A DNA stretch of 64,000 bases from contig NC_035793.1 of assembly GCF_001653235.2 (NCBI RefSeq), positions 2,852,001-2,916,000 of the forward strand, given 5' to 3'. This document shows, piece after piece, positions 45,313-56,163 of the stretch. The notes under the pieces are model-generated. The model did no database searches. It saw only the letters and a program-made list of their open reading frames with translations, and had not been told where the DNA came from. The translations under genes and the position numbers were made by a program. Source of the DNA: Pochonia chlamydosporia 170. Its lineage: Eukaryota; Ascomycota; Sordariomycetes; Hypocreales; Clavicipitaceae. The first letter of the stretch is position 1. Each line of letters begins with the position of its first letter.

Positions 45313-46021
45313 GAAGATTTTTGGGACACCGAGATTGAGGATTAGGTATTCTGATTTGATGCTCTATCCCGGGACAACGGAATGAGCAAGTCATATCCCA
45401 GCCGCCTGGGAAAGGAGTTTTTCAGTGTGTAAAACACCATTTTTTTTTCGTTAATTTTGTTTAAGCTGGGCTTTATATTCATGCCGAGGACTCTGTCTTT
45501 TATATCTGAGAAGGCTATTTTGATTGCTTTGTTTTATCTCATTCGCTTTGCATGGGGTCTGAGGAGTTGGGCATTGAGCTGATTAACCAAGGTGCAATGA
45601 GGACAAGATACTTTTTCTTTTTGGGGGAGGGCATAGTCAAAATAATGAAGAAAAGTGACTGCCACGTCAATTCCCTCTAGAATAATCCATGGTGACTGCG
45701 GATATGTGCTTTGACCTGATTATTGTGTTCATTTTGTTATCCGTGGTTGGCTTTCCAGCCTGATTCCACAGACGCTCTATGTCCATGTATGGGCGAAGAT
45801 GACAAAGCAGGTTCGGTCAGACACCCACCACACCACAAACTAGAGCTTTGGAGCTTCGATGGAGCAGCAAGACATTTCGACTTTCCACAACCAAAGGAAC
45901 CCGCAGTTTAGCACAACAAACCCACTCCAGCTGCAATTTTTACTCGAATAGACGTGCAAAAATAACCGACTACAACTTGAACAACATACGGCAAAGCCTT
46001 CAGGCACTCCAAGCCGCCGCA
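45313..46021. other. Intergenic between methyltransferase and yth1
   Basis: I see no gene. It holds the 3' region of the methyltransferase gene and the promoter of yth1. An in-frame extension upstream of 46022 is open but has no conserved look. Confidence 0.6.
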
Positions 46022-46804
46022 ATGGCGACCGCAACCAAAACCTCCGCAAACGCCGCCTCCTCCATCCTCAACCACTCCTCCCAGCACTACAACTTCCGAT
46101 TCTCGCCCTTCCTCCGAACCACATACCAAGTCGGCCTGCCGCTCGACCGCCCCATATGCAAAGCCTACCAGTCAGGCAGCTGCCCCAACGGCACGCGCTG
46201 CACAGAACGACACGTCCAGGACGCCAAAACGGCCCAAGCAACCGGCGGCCTGAACTCGCTCGTATGCAAACACTGGCTGCGCGGGCTCTGCAAGAAGGGC
46301 GAGCACTGCGAATTCCTGCACGAGTACAACCTACGAAAGATGCCGGAGTGCAACTTCTTCATGCGAAACGGGTACTGCTCCAACGGAGAAGAGTGCCTGT
46401 ACCTGCACGTCGATCCGTCGTCGAGGCTGCCGCCCTGTCCGCACTACGACATGGGCTTCTGTCCGCTGGGGCCGCTGTGTTCGAAGAAGCATGTCAGGAG
46501 GAAGGTGTGCGCGTTTTATCTGGCGGGGTTTTGTCCGGACGGGCCGGAGTGCAAGGCGGCGCATCCGAAATGGAGCAAGGATCTGGATAAGCCGACTGTC
46601 AAGGTGGATAAGAAGGAGGAGGAGGATGTGCATGTGGATAGTGGCATGAGGGGGGATGAGGATGGCGGGGAGAGGATGAGAGATGGGATGGGACGCGGCG
46701 ATAGGGATAGGGAGAGGGATGATGGACGGCATGGCGGGAGGCATAGGGGCGGAGGGAAATGGAGAGGTGGGAGGGGTGGCAGATTTAGAGGGAGAGGGCA
46801 TTGA
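46022..46804 (+). CDS. yth1: CCCH zinc-finger mRNA 3'-end processing factor (Yth1/CPSF30)
   Basis: A single exon of 260 residues starting [10 protein letters not shown]; the frame stays open upstream to 45848, but the homologous part begins after this ATG. Five CCCH fingers are present at about 46-64, 82-100, 110-129, 139-157 and 163-181 (pattern C-x8-C-x5-C-x3-H or close). This is the family hallmark: a subunit of the cleavage and polyadenylation factor that recognises the AAUAAA-like signal with finger 2 and 3. Acts in the nucleus. Beyond finger 5, the tail is acidic and then rich in R and G ([19 protein letters not shown]), a typical RNA-binding and arginine-methylation region in fungal orthologues. 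Confidence 0.95.
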   Translation: MATATKTSANAASSILNHSSQHYNFRFSPFLRTTYQVGLPLDRPICKAYQSGSCPNGTRCTERHVQDAKTAQATGGLNSLVCKHWLRGLCKKGEHCEFLHEYNLRKMPECNFFMRNGYCSNGEECLYLHVDPSSRLPPCPHYDMGFCPLGPLCSKKHVRRKVCAFYLAGFCPDGPECKAAHPKWSKDLDKPTVKVDKKEEEDVHVDSGMRGDEDGGERMRDGMGRGDRDRERDDGRHGGRHRGGGKWRGGRGGRFRGRGH

Positions 46805-47118
46805 TTGTCATGTACGTTTGGATGAGTTGGGACGAGATGATGTTTGGGAGATGTTGAACGCTTTTGACGTTATGATCTGCAGTTGCGGATAATTGGGAGG
46901 AGGAAGCGGTATGTACTTTAGATATTTGGCACGCCTTGATACCCAGGTTTTCAAAAGGGACATGAATCCAATCATTATGGCAACTTCAACGCTTACTGTG
47001 ACAACGGGTGAAAGAAGAGTCTGGTATTTATTTATATGCTTTTGCGGCATAAATAGGAGCGTGGTCATTAAATACAAGGATATTTGGCATCATAGCAGCC
47101 CCCAGTTCTATATCTACA
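46805..47118. other. Intergenic between convergent genes
   Basis: I see no gene. It contains the 3' ends of yth1 (plus) and the DUF1776 gene (minus). Confidence 0.6.
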
Positions 47119-48769
47119 TCATGCACGTGGAGATCCTGACACCGAATGGCCCCAGAGACTGCTCTCCGTAGCGTCAGCGCTCCATACGTTGCGCTCCGAC
47201 GGAACAGCAACAAACTCGTTTGAAGACGTTGTCGCCGCCTCGCCATCCTCGCTTTCCTCCCGCTCTGAGCCGTCGTAGGAACTTGTCTTCCATGTTGATA
47301 ACTCGTCTACTTTCCGGATGCCCATGATCCAGGAAACGAGACCGCGTGGAGCCCATCGTCCAACAAAGCCATATACACTGGAACCAAGGCCGACACGAAC
47401 CGAGTCGCCAGTCAGAGAACCATCCATGACATCGAAGACGGCGTTGTGCAGACGCCGGAGCGAGCTGCCTTTCAAGCCGCGGATGCGTCCTCCAGAAATG
47501 GCAGAGCTGGTTTGTGCGATGAAATTGCGCCCGTACACGTGTCGTGCGCCATCTGGCCAAACCAGGGGCTCTTGAGGATTGCCAGCGGACACCAGTCCTC
47601 GTTGAGGTACGCCCGGTCTCGAGGGCACAAAGCCGGAGAAGTCGAATGTGCCAAGCTGCATGTGCGTAACGGGGATATCAAGGGGTCGAAGCTCAGCCGT
47701 CAAGACTTCGGTGAAGGCTGAAAGAGCAGAGCATACCGTGGCTTCGGGGGCGTGGAAAGGCGGGTTGATGGAGGAGATGATGGAGGGTGTGAAGACGAGG
47801 ACCTTGGGCGGGATCCATTTCTCGCCAATAGGTTGCAGACGTGATGTCAGTAGTGGCAAGAAGGCTTGGATTGTGAGAATCGGCTGGAGCAGATGCGTGT
47901 TGAATAGGTTGGCGAAGCTCGACGGTGGTATCGTCGCTATGGGTGACGTTTGGTAGTGTAGGCTGGGGATTAGGATTACGGATTTGAGCGTTAACGAGTT
48001 TGGTTTGATGTGCGGCCCGGGCGCTTGGGGAGCTTGTAAGTAGCCGGCGAAACGTTCGATAGCGGCGCCAGCTTGAGGAGGCTAGGGATGTTCATTAACC
48101 AGTGTGCTTGGCTGGCACTATAGAGAATGATACTTACATCGGTGGTGTCGATGCTAAGCGGTCGAATGTCTGGTCTAGATAATGAGTGCACCATGTTTTC
48201 CTCCTCGGTAGCATTGCATACAATGTACACGATGAATCCCCGTCGCTCCATATCAAGAGACAGAGACTTGGTTAGGGGTAGGTTTGGTGAACCAGCAATA
48301 ACCACCACCTCTGTTCGACCGCCGTTTCTCGCCCGCTTCGCTCGTCTCGTTTTCCTCATCGATCTGCTCGTCTGATAGCCCTTGAATATAACCGTGCCAC
48401 AAGTGACGACGACAACAGCCGTCAGGATCTTGTGCCGCGATACCCAATCCTGAACTCTTTCAAAGCGACTCATTGACACGATGGCGACGGCTGGCCTCGC
48501 CGGAGGGATGGGCTTCATGGAATCCGGCAGCCATTTTACTTGTGAAAGTGTCTCGCGTACGACCCCGGCAGCCCGGTCGACGTTGTGGTCTATATAGTCG
48601 GCGACATCGTTGGAGTACTGCTTCAGCTGAGGTGGGATGTGCGAGAGCTGGTAGACGGGGAGAAGAGCTTCAGTTAGCTACGGAAGAAGCGGAAAATAAT
48701 GAATCTGACACTAGATTAGTTGAATAAGCTTACCACAACGTCTAGAAACTGCTGGTCGTCTGCAGACAT
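47119..48769 (-). CDS. DUF1776-family protein (Ysc83-like, mitochondrial membrane)
   Basis: Three exons (48769-48734, 48647-48138, 48081-47119) give 502 residues. Introns are 48733-48648 (GTAAGC donor, branch CTAAC, CTACCAG acceptor) and 48137-48082 (GTAAGT donor, CCCTAG acceptor); all junctions keep frame. The tiny first exon encodes MSADDQQFLDVV, and exon 2 continues LSHIPPQLKQYSNDVADYI. A membrane segment lies at about residues 75-95 (ILTAVVVVTCGTVIF) followed by basic residues. The remainder resembles a degenerate short-chain dehydrogenase fold (VVVIAGSPNLPLTKSLSL, then SVILIPSLHY, KVLVFTPSIISSI), as in the fungal DUF1776 family and yeast Ysc83, a mitochondrial protein of unknown role. 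The C-terminus is S/E-rich. Function is not known. Confidence 0.85.
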
Positions 48770-50607
48770 GATGGGATATGGTTGACTGTGATCATGAAGA
48801 CGAGACGATGATGTTGGGTTCACATGACGAAATGTTTGGATTTCTCTCCTTGTTGATGTGGAGAAAAAGCTGTTGCGCTCCGCCAGTGCTAGGCGCCGAT
48901 AGACTGATGCAGGGATGTGGGGAGAAGAGGGCCGCGCTTCCGTGATTGGTGGGAGATGGGTGCATGAAAGAATGCGAGTTGATGAAGAGAATTGTAAAGA
49001 CAACAGATGGCAATTATTTTGAGCTATTCAAGCATGTAAAAAGAATGACACGGAAGGCTAATTGCAGAAATCGCATGAAAAAGACTGAGATGACTGGTTC
49101 GTTGTGATGCTGTGTAAGATGCACACATTTGCAGAACTACCTACTTAGGTAGTTTAACATTATCTTCTAATATGTATTGGAGTAAATAAAATTTTGACTA
49201 CTTACTGGCTGCTACAGGCCTTACTGTATTTCCCTTACCAAGTAACTAGACGCAGTATTCATGTGACGTCGCAATATGGGCCAACTCATATACTGTTTGA
49301 CAGACTTCGTGGGCTACTTCGGACGAATGCGACTAGTAGTAGTGTTGAAGAGTTAGCTTTCAACAGCATAATTTTAAATTCATCGTTGGAAAGACCATCA
49401 GCATTATGTGAGCAATGTACCACGATATATCCATCTTAATGCCAGTATTCGCAATGAGTGTGGCCAAATCGTAGTTTCCCAACGCATCGGCCGCCATCGG
49501 TTTCTTGGCTTGAATGCTTTCTAACCTTGGTGTTGTGCAAGCCTTGGGTTAATAGTTTGCAAATACGGTAACTCATATAGCTGAATTCAACTCTTAACAT
49601 GTCGCTGTCATGTTGATCATTCGTGCCCAAACTGTGCGAATGTACAGGTGGAACCTTGGAGCTCCAAAAATGATGCCAATGTTGGTAGAATGTGTATCAA
49701 TGCATACAATCTGGTTATTTAGCTACACTGAGGGCCGAGAGTATTAGATCAACCATGATCAAACACTGAAATATGGTACAACTGAACAAACTCGGGGCAA
49801 ATACGGCTTGCACAAAGCCTTCCCTATCCATAGCCGTCAGCTGTCTGCATACCTGAGTCGGGTAGTCCCAACGTGACCAGCAACAGGCAGTCCGAGTTCC
49901 ACTGTAGAGATGTTTTACATAATGGCGCTCCAATGTCGTTTCAAAGCCGAGCCAACAACTGAATCAAGAATACTGGAGCCACTATCGGACGAGAAATGGA
50001 GCCTTCGGTGTCGGAGGGCAGCCGGTGGGTTGGAGCACTTGAGAGTTCAAGACTCACCACATCGGCACCAACAACGCAAATGCCCCAACCAACCACGCGT
50101 CTGCTCCGCTCAGTGCTTCACCAGACCCCAGGTTCCCCTGGAGAAACCCCACATCGCTGGCCGCGGGTGGTAAAGCCGAGTAAAGCTCTGCGGGGAAAGC
50201 TCGAGCAAGCCAGCCTCTTCATGGCCACAAGTTCTCACTTGTCTTCAAGTGGCACATTCTGACCATTCACCGGGTCGTGAACTGGCCGGTTATCAACGGT
50301 TCCACAGATTCTGCCCCTGCGATAACCGGCCACCAGTCAGTCGCACCTGCCTCCAAGCTCACATTTCCCTACAGTAATGTCAAGTACCTTTTCGCATCCT
50401 TTCTGCCCAATTTGCTCTTTCCTTCCCGGGAGCCACGGCCGTCTCCATTCTCCGTGCCGATGAATCCATGCCGGGGAACCTCGTGACTTTCCGGTTTACT
50501 ACCACTTACATCCGACCACCACCTTTTTTGACCCCGACTTCTCTCTTTCAATATCACATCCGACTGCATCCAACAGCTTGCTGAGTCAGATTGTCTACAC
50601 GCACAAC
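48770..50607. other. Intergenic between divergent genes
   Basis: I see no gene. The left part is the promoter of the minus-strand DUF1776 gene; the right part is the promoter and leader of the amidase, ending in a T/C-rich stretch (50520-50560). A CTACCTACTTAGGTAG dyad is near 49138. Confidence 0.55.
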
Positions 50608-52528
50608 ATGCTCCTGGACTACTTACAACATCGCCGTGACTGGTAAGTGGTTGTCAATGTTTCTTCTTGTTCCCTCTTCGCATCCCTCAAGCATTTACAT
50701 GTCATTGTTGGCGTTCCGGCTCGACCACTTATACCCCTGCCATCTCATCCCATCCACCCACATCCATACCGTCGTCACCTTCCAAGCATCTATCTGTTCA
50801 CCCCACATTGACACCTTGATACACAGCCGGTTCAAGCAGGATGAGCGTGCACGTCGCATTCGCGGCCTGACTGCATATCATGCCCCCTTCAGTCCATTGG
50901 ATCGGGACATCATCAACAAGCCAATTGAGCAACTCGTCCAAGAAGTGCACAAGGATCCAAGCAAGGCTGCCGACCTCCTCCACACTTATGGAAAGGTCGC
51001 ATTAAAAGCCCACGAAAAGACCAACTGTGTGACTGAAGTCCTCATTGAAGATGCTGAGAAGTGGATCAAAGATGGTTCCATCAACTTCAAGGGCCCTCTT
51101 GCCGGTATCCCCGTCAGCTTGAAGGACACCATTGATGTAAAGGACTATGATAGCTCTGTCGGCGTGACCAGTAATGTTCACAAACCCAAGACTGAAGATG
51201 GCGTCACGGTCAAGCTGCTAAAGGAGTTGGGCGCCGTTCCGTACATCAAGACAAATGTGCCCATCACCCTGCTTAGTTTCGAGTCCGCCAATGACCTCTG
51301 GGGTCGTTCTACCAATCCTTACAACAGCAAGTATACTCCAGGTGGCTCCACTGGTGGTGAAGGCGCTCTGCTTGCCTTGGGCGGTAGAATTGGTATTGGC
51401 AGTGATGTTGCTGGTAGCGTTCGATGCCCTGCACACTTCTCTGGTATTTACTCTCTCAAGTGCTCGACGGGTCGATGGCCCAAGCTGGGCATGACCACAA
51501 GCATGCCGGGCCAGGACGGTATTCCTGCCGTTTATAGCCCAATGGCCAGAACACTGAATGATCTCTTCTACTTTACTCGCGCGGTTCTCGAGAAGGGCAC
51601 CTACAACTACGACTACTCGTGCCACCCTATCCCTTGGAGAGCTGATGTTGTTAAGGAGTACAAGGAGAAGAAGGGCATGAGGGTTGGTGTTCTGCGAACA
51701 GACGGTGTCATTGACCCTAGTCCGGCCTGCAAACGGGCTTTGGAGATGACTGAGGCCGCCCTGCGCCGAGATGGACACGAAATTGTTGAGATCAACCCTC
51801 CCGAACCCTATGAAGCTCTCTATTTGGCCTCCCGCCTCCTGTGCGCGGATGGTCTTGATACTGTCCGTGGATTCTTTAGGACTGGTGAATGGAACGACCG
51901 TGGTGTGGCTCAGATGCGATTCTATGCACAGCTTCCCAGTCCTATCAAGTACCTGTATTATCTCTGGGTACGATACATCCGCCGCGATTCTCTTTGGGCC
52001 GGTCTGCTTCGTGACTGGCATCGCACTACCACTACCGAATACTGGGCACTCATTGGCCGCAGAGAAGCTTTCAAGAGAAAATGGTGGGAGTATTGGCAGG
52101 CTACCAACTTGGACTTTATCATCGCTCCACCCAATGCTACTCCTGCCGTTCCTCATGACGGTATGCACGATGCTGTCAGCAGCTGTGGCTACACTTTCAT
52201 GTTCAACTTGGTAAGCAGTACATCCAAAAATGGTGATGAGACATGGTAGCTAACATACGGTGAACAGCTCGATTACAGCGCTGGCGTCATTCCCGTTACA
52301 CACGTAGACAAGACTAAAGATCAACTCCCTGCTGGCTTCAACATCCGGAAGCTGAATGGCATTGCTCGTGGTGCTTACAAGCTGTACGACGCCGACGACA
52401 TGCATGGCCTCCCCGTTGGTGTGCAGGTTATTGGGCGCAGATTAGAAGAAGAGAAGGTTCTCGCTCTGATGGAGCGCGTAGAGGAGGCACTCGGAGATGA
52501 CAAGTTCAAGTTGTTGGAGGTTGATTAA
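50608..52528 (+). CDS. Amidase-signature enzyme (AmdS/FAAH family)
   Basis: Three exons (50608-50642, 50827-52210, 52268-52528; introns with GTAAGT and GTAAGC donors) give 559 residues, normal for fungal AmdS and general amidases. Catalytic Ser-cisSer-Lys triad: Lys111 (IPVSLKDT), Ser186 (PGGSTGGEGALL) and Ser209 (DVAGSVRCP). The spacing between Lys and cis-Ser, 75 residues, equals that in mammalian FAAH. The usual GGSSGGE is GGSTGGE: the second Ser, adjacent to the cis-Ser, is Thr. These enzymes hydrolyse short or fatty amides to acid and ammonia; which substrate is used cannot be told. The C-terminal block VQVIGRRLEEEKVLALME is diagnostic. No signal peptide; probably cytosolic. The first exon encodes only 11 residues and its start context (ACAACATGC) is acceptable. 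Confidence 0.92.
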
Positions 52529-53226
52529 GAGGCCAAAGAAGTGTCAGGAATAGGGTTTATGTATTAGCTGTCATTAGACGTATAATTAGAGCAGGGTTCT
52601 TGAACCTTGCCAAGCGAAGCAACTCCCGTCTCCCATTACTACCTGGGTATTTACTACGTAATTAGCCACGAGAATTACTAGAGAGCGGAAGGACACAAAT
52701 CAATATCAACGAAGTCATTCCGAAGGTCTGTTGAAGAACCGCTTTTCTGGGCAAGTAAGATCGCCACCAGATGGGATAAGCTGTAGCCATCCGGCGTAAT
52801 GAATCGACCAGCACGGTAAGATGGGCAGAAATAATGGACCTAAATCAGATTCGCTAGATTTTTGAAGATATAATTTGTAGGGCAAATATGTCGCAAATTG
52901 GTGGGTATACACCATCATCAAGAGTGATAACATTGAATGGTGTAAGTGACAGATTAGTCATTCCCGCCGAAACTTCCAGACCGCAAAGCCACATCCATCC
53001 AACCAGATTTCAAGTTCACAGCAACCACCAAGCCAGCACAGTACGATTCAGGTTTCGCCATGCAAGGCATCCTGCCTTACGCGGCCAGCTATCATCCCGC
53101 CTCTGACCAGGCGGTCCATTACACTTTCTTTCCTTCCTCCTCCAAAATGCAAATCCTATTTCCTCCACATTTTCCCGCGAGCACCACATCCCCAGACTTC
53201 CCCTGTGACTTCTGGACTCGACAAAA
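52529..53226. other. Intergenic between amidase and wss1
   Basis: I see no gene. It contains the amidase 3' region and the wss1 promoter, which ends in a CT-rich stretch (53120-53220). Confidence 0.6.
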
Positions 53227-54614
53227 ATGACTGACCACGAGAGCCTAGTAGGCTCATATATCCACCTCGCAAAGGAGCAGCGAGCAAGTGATGCACTCCA
53301 CACATTAAAGAAGATTGCCTCACAGGTAAAGCCGATGATGAGGGCTCGCGGCTGGAAAGTCGGCCAGTTGACAGAGTTTTATCCCGACCAAACAAATCTA
53401 CTAGGTATGTATATACCCTGCTTCACCTCGCACAACGAAAACTCACATGAGAGCCAACACACTCGGCAGGCTTAAACGTAAACAGAGGAGCAAAGATATG
53501 TCTCCGACTACGCTACCCCGGAGACAGGAACCAGTTCCTACCGTTTGAAAATATCCTCGACACCATGCTCCACGAACTGGCGCACATTGTCCACGGCCCG
53601 CACAACCAGCAGTTCCACGCGCTATGGGACCAACTCCGCGACGAGTGTCAAGGCCTGATCATGAAGGGATACACCGGCGAGGGATTCCTCGGCCACGGAC
53701 AGCGACTAGGCGGCGCCAGAATGCCAGACCGGGAGGCACGTCGTCTTGCGCGCGAAGCCGCAGAGAAGCGACGCATTCGTGCAACTATCAGCAAGGGTTC
53801 GGGCCAGAAGCTGGGTGGCTCTGCACCGCGACCAGGACAGGATATTCGACAGATTATCGCGAGTGCGGCTGAGAGACGGAACGTTGTTCTCAAGGGATGC
53901 GGAAGCCAGCGCTTCAACGATAGGGAAATTGTTGAAATTGCTGATACGGCCACGAGGAATGGGTTCAGGACACAGGCCGAGGAGGATGAAGCGAATGAAA
54001 CTGCAATCGCTCAGGCACTCTGGGAACTTGTCCAGGAAGATGAGAAGACGAAATACGGCACGTCATACGTGCGGCCATCGGCTAACCATCCGGAAGGTAA
54101 AGGCGGAGGATCACTTATACCAACGATAGCTGCGGCTGGAGCTGGAGATGAAGCACTGGCTCCTGCTGCCGGTCCAGCGACAGCCAGCCGGGAACCGACA
54201 GCCCGGGATGCAGGCACAAATGGGACTGAGAACACGAGAGAACCAAACTTTTGGGTATGCGAGACCTGCACGTTACATAATCCACTGGCATATCTCGCCT
54301 GCGAAGCATGTGGTTCAGAACGGACACAATCCAAAAGAGCACGACCTGCAGACTATTCAAGCGAACCGGCAAAGAAGAGCAGTATGACTGCATCTACCAC
54401 GGGTACCATAGACTTGACGCGAGATAGTCCACCGAAGAAGAAGAGGCATGACGGTGCTGTACCAGGCAAGAAGGCGACGTCCACCTCGGATCCGTCGCCT
54501 TCAACTGCTGCCGAAGCGCCCTGGGTGTGGATATGCAGCTTCTGTGGGACAGCTATGGAGCGACAGTGGTGGACGTGTTCCCTATGTGGCAAGATGAAGG
54601 AGAGCTCTAAATGA
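53227..54614 (+). CDS. wss1: Wss1-type DNA-dependent metalloprotease (WLM domain)
   Basis: Two exons (53227-53404, 53470-54614; donor GTATGT, acceptor CGGCAG) give 440 residues. The WLM metalloprotease domain spans about 15-200, with the zinc site H94-E-L-A-H98-x5-H104 (TMLHELAHIVHGPHNQQFH). Wss1/SPRTN proteases degrade proteins cross-linked to DNA and SUMO-conjugates, in the nucleus. After the protease come a RanBP2-type zinc finger (about 320-342, WVCETCTLHNPLAYLACEACG), a candidate SUMO-interacting motif TIDLT (372-376), a nuclear-localisation-like PPKKKR (about 380-385) and a second C-x2-C...C-x2-C finger at the end (about 415-432, ICSFCGTAMERQWWTCSLC). Wss1 of yeast ends with SUMO-interacting motifs and a p97/Cdc48 motif; here a second zinc finger stands at the C-terminus. 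Confidence 0.92.
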
Positions 54615-56037
54615 GCTGTTGGACATGTGATGATATCGGGCCGAGTGGAAGTGGACATTATTGCTTAGTTGTACATTATATACCCCATGAGCATTTATGC
54701 GGAGCAAACTACTGTAGACCGTGTTCAGTAATTATCTAGTTTTAGATTGAAGTGGCAAGACATTTCACTGAGATGCAAATGAAACAAGATGAAACATAAA
54801 ACAAAAACATGTCGAGAACATATAGTTCGTTCGCACTGGTAGTTAACACCCCTGAATTGAGCGCATATCGCGCCTTTGCCCTATATTCGCCATAGCCCAT
54901 CCCTTTTACCTGGCAGGGTTTCTGCAGTGCACAACAGTCAAAAACTAAAAGCCCAAGGTTGGTCCAATCCATCAAACTAAAAGACAAAGCTGTTGCTTGA
55001 GCAGGAATCAAATAGGAAAAGTGCCGATTGGAACCGGGCAAGATCGGCCGGGTAGGGGACCCCTGGACGCCCACATCCTCTCCTGTCGTGTCACCCATTC
55101 GCAAGGGTATAAAATAAAGAAGTTTGGGGCTCAACATGCCCGACAGTTGGGTAGTTACACCAGATGGGGTGAGAGCACAAAACGGATTGTGTAGGAGGGC
55201 ATATCCAGACCTCTACGGAGGACTTCCGTATGTACGCACATGCGTATGTATGCACACTGGCCATGTGTGTTGGTATTATGCGCGAGTGTCATACATGGAT
55301 GGAGCAGTTTTACACGCTTCCTCTACGTCGTTGGCTCGTGCCAGTTCAATTATTGACGCCATGCGCATACAACGAGGAGCGTGTTGCAACAGACGAGACG
55401 CAAAATCGTCTTTTCAATTTTTGTCACGTCCGTCCTGCAGCCGAGCTCAGTCACCGCCCAAAACCCACCGAGCCATGCAGGGTGAAATCTTTTCACGCAG
55501 CTGCGGGAACCTAATCTCATTGCATTGGCATCAGTTGGTACAACAAAGCCCTCGTTTCTTCGGCCACTTATTTATCTTGTGGTGTTGGTTATCGAAAATG
55601 GTGCCGAATCTGGTGCGGAGACAAAAAAGCCGGCGTCCGTGGCTTATTAGTGCTGGAAGCTGTGTTCTAGACACTGATGGATCGCAGAGGTGTCAGGATC
55701 CCGGCTACTTGGAGAAGGGATCACCGACCCTGTGCTGCAAGCCACCACCCACCGCCCACCACTGGCCTGTGAAATCGTCCAGGACACAAATCCGAGCAAA
55801 CCGCAGATCCAACGGGGCCGTAGAGAGGAGTGTGGACAACACGACGAGCAAGTCGCGTGGTTTTGACCAAAGCGGCCCAGTTGAGGCGCAAGCCCATCTA
55901 TCTTTGGGTTTCGACACGAATTTACGGCTAATTGCTCAACCAGGCAATGTCCGATGTCGTTTCCTTTGTCTCGTCGTCTCTATCCCTCCGTTAGAATTCA
56001 ACATCCAGCCATGTTAACACAAGCATTCTTGAACGTA

Positions 56038-56163
56038 GAGTGGAGGGTCAGAAGTATTTGAACTCGTCGAGGGCATCACATATCGCAGTGGGTGCCAATG
56101 TATACCGAGTTGTTGTATATTGGGCTATACTTACATGTTGGCAAATACTTTCACCACGGACTG
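56038..56163. mobile_element. mimp-like MITE, copy 4
   Basis: A 126-nt element preceded by TA. It starts GAGTGGAGGGTCAGAAGTAT and ends at CACCACGGACTG, the same ends as copies 1-3 with substitutions, and contains GTATACCGAGTTG as in the internal block. Non-coding and about 37 kb from the other three. Confidence 0.65.

Noticed and set aside
51218..52168. 316-codon frame antisense to the amidase
   Set aside because: Shadow of the amidase exon; no domain features.
55124..56017. 297-codon open frame on the plus strand
   Set aside because: Composition is rich in W, C, H and R, with no domain and no conserved look. It lies in a gene-poor stretch with other overlapping frames.
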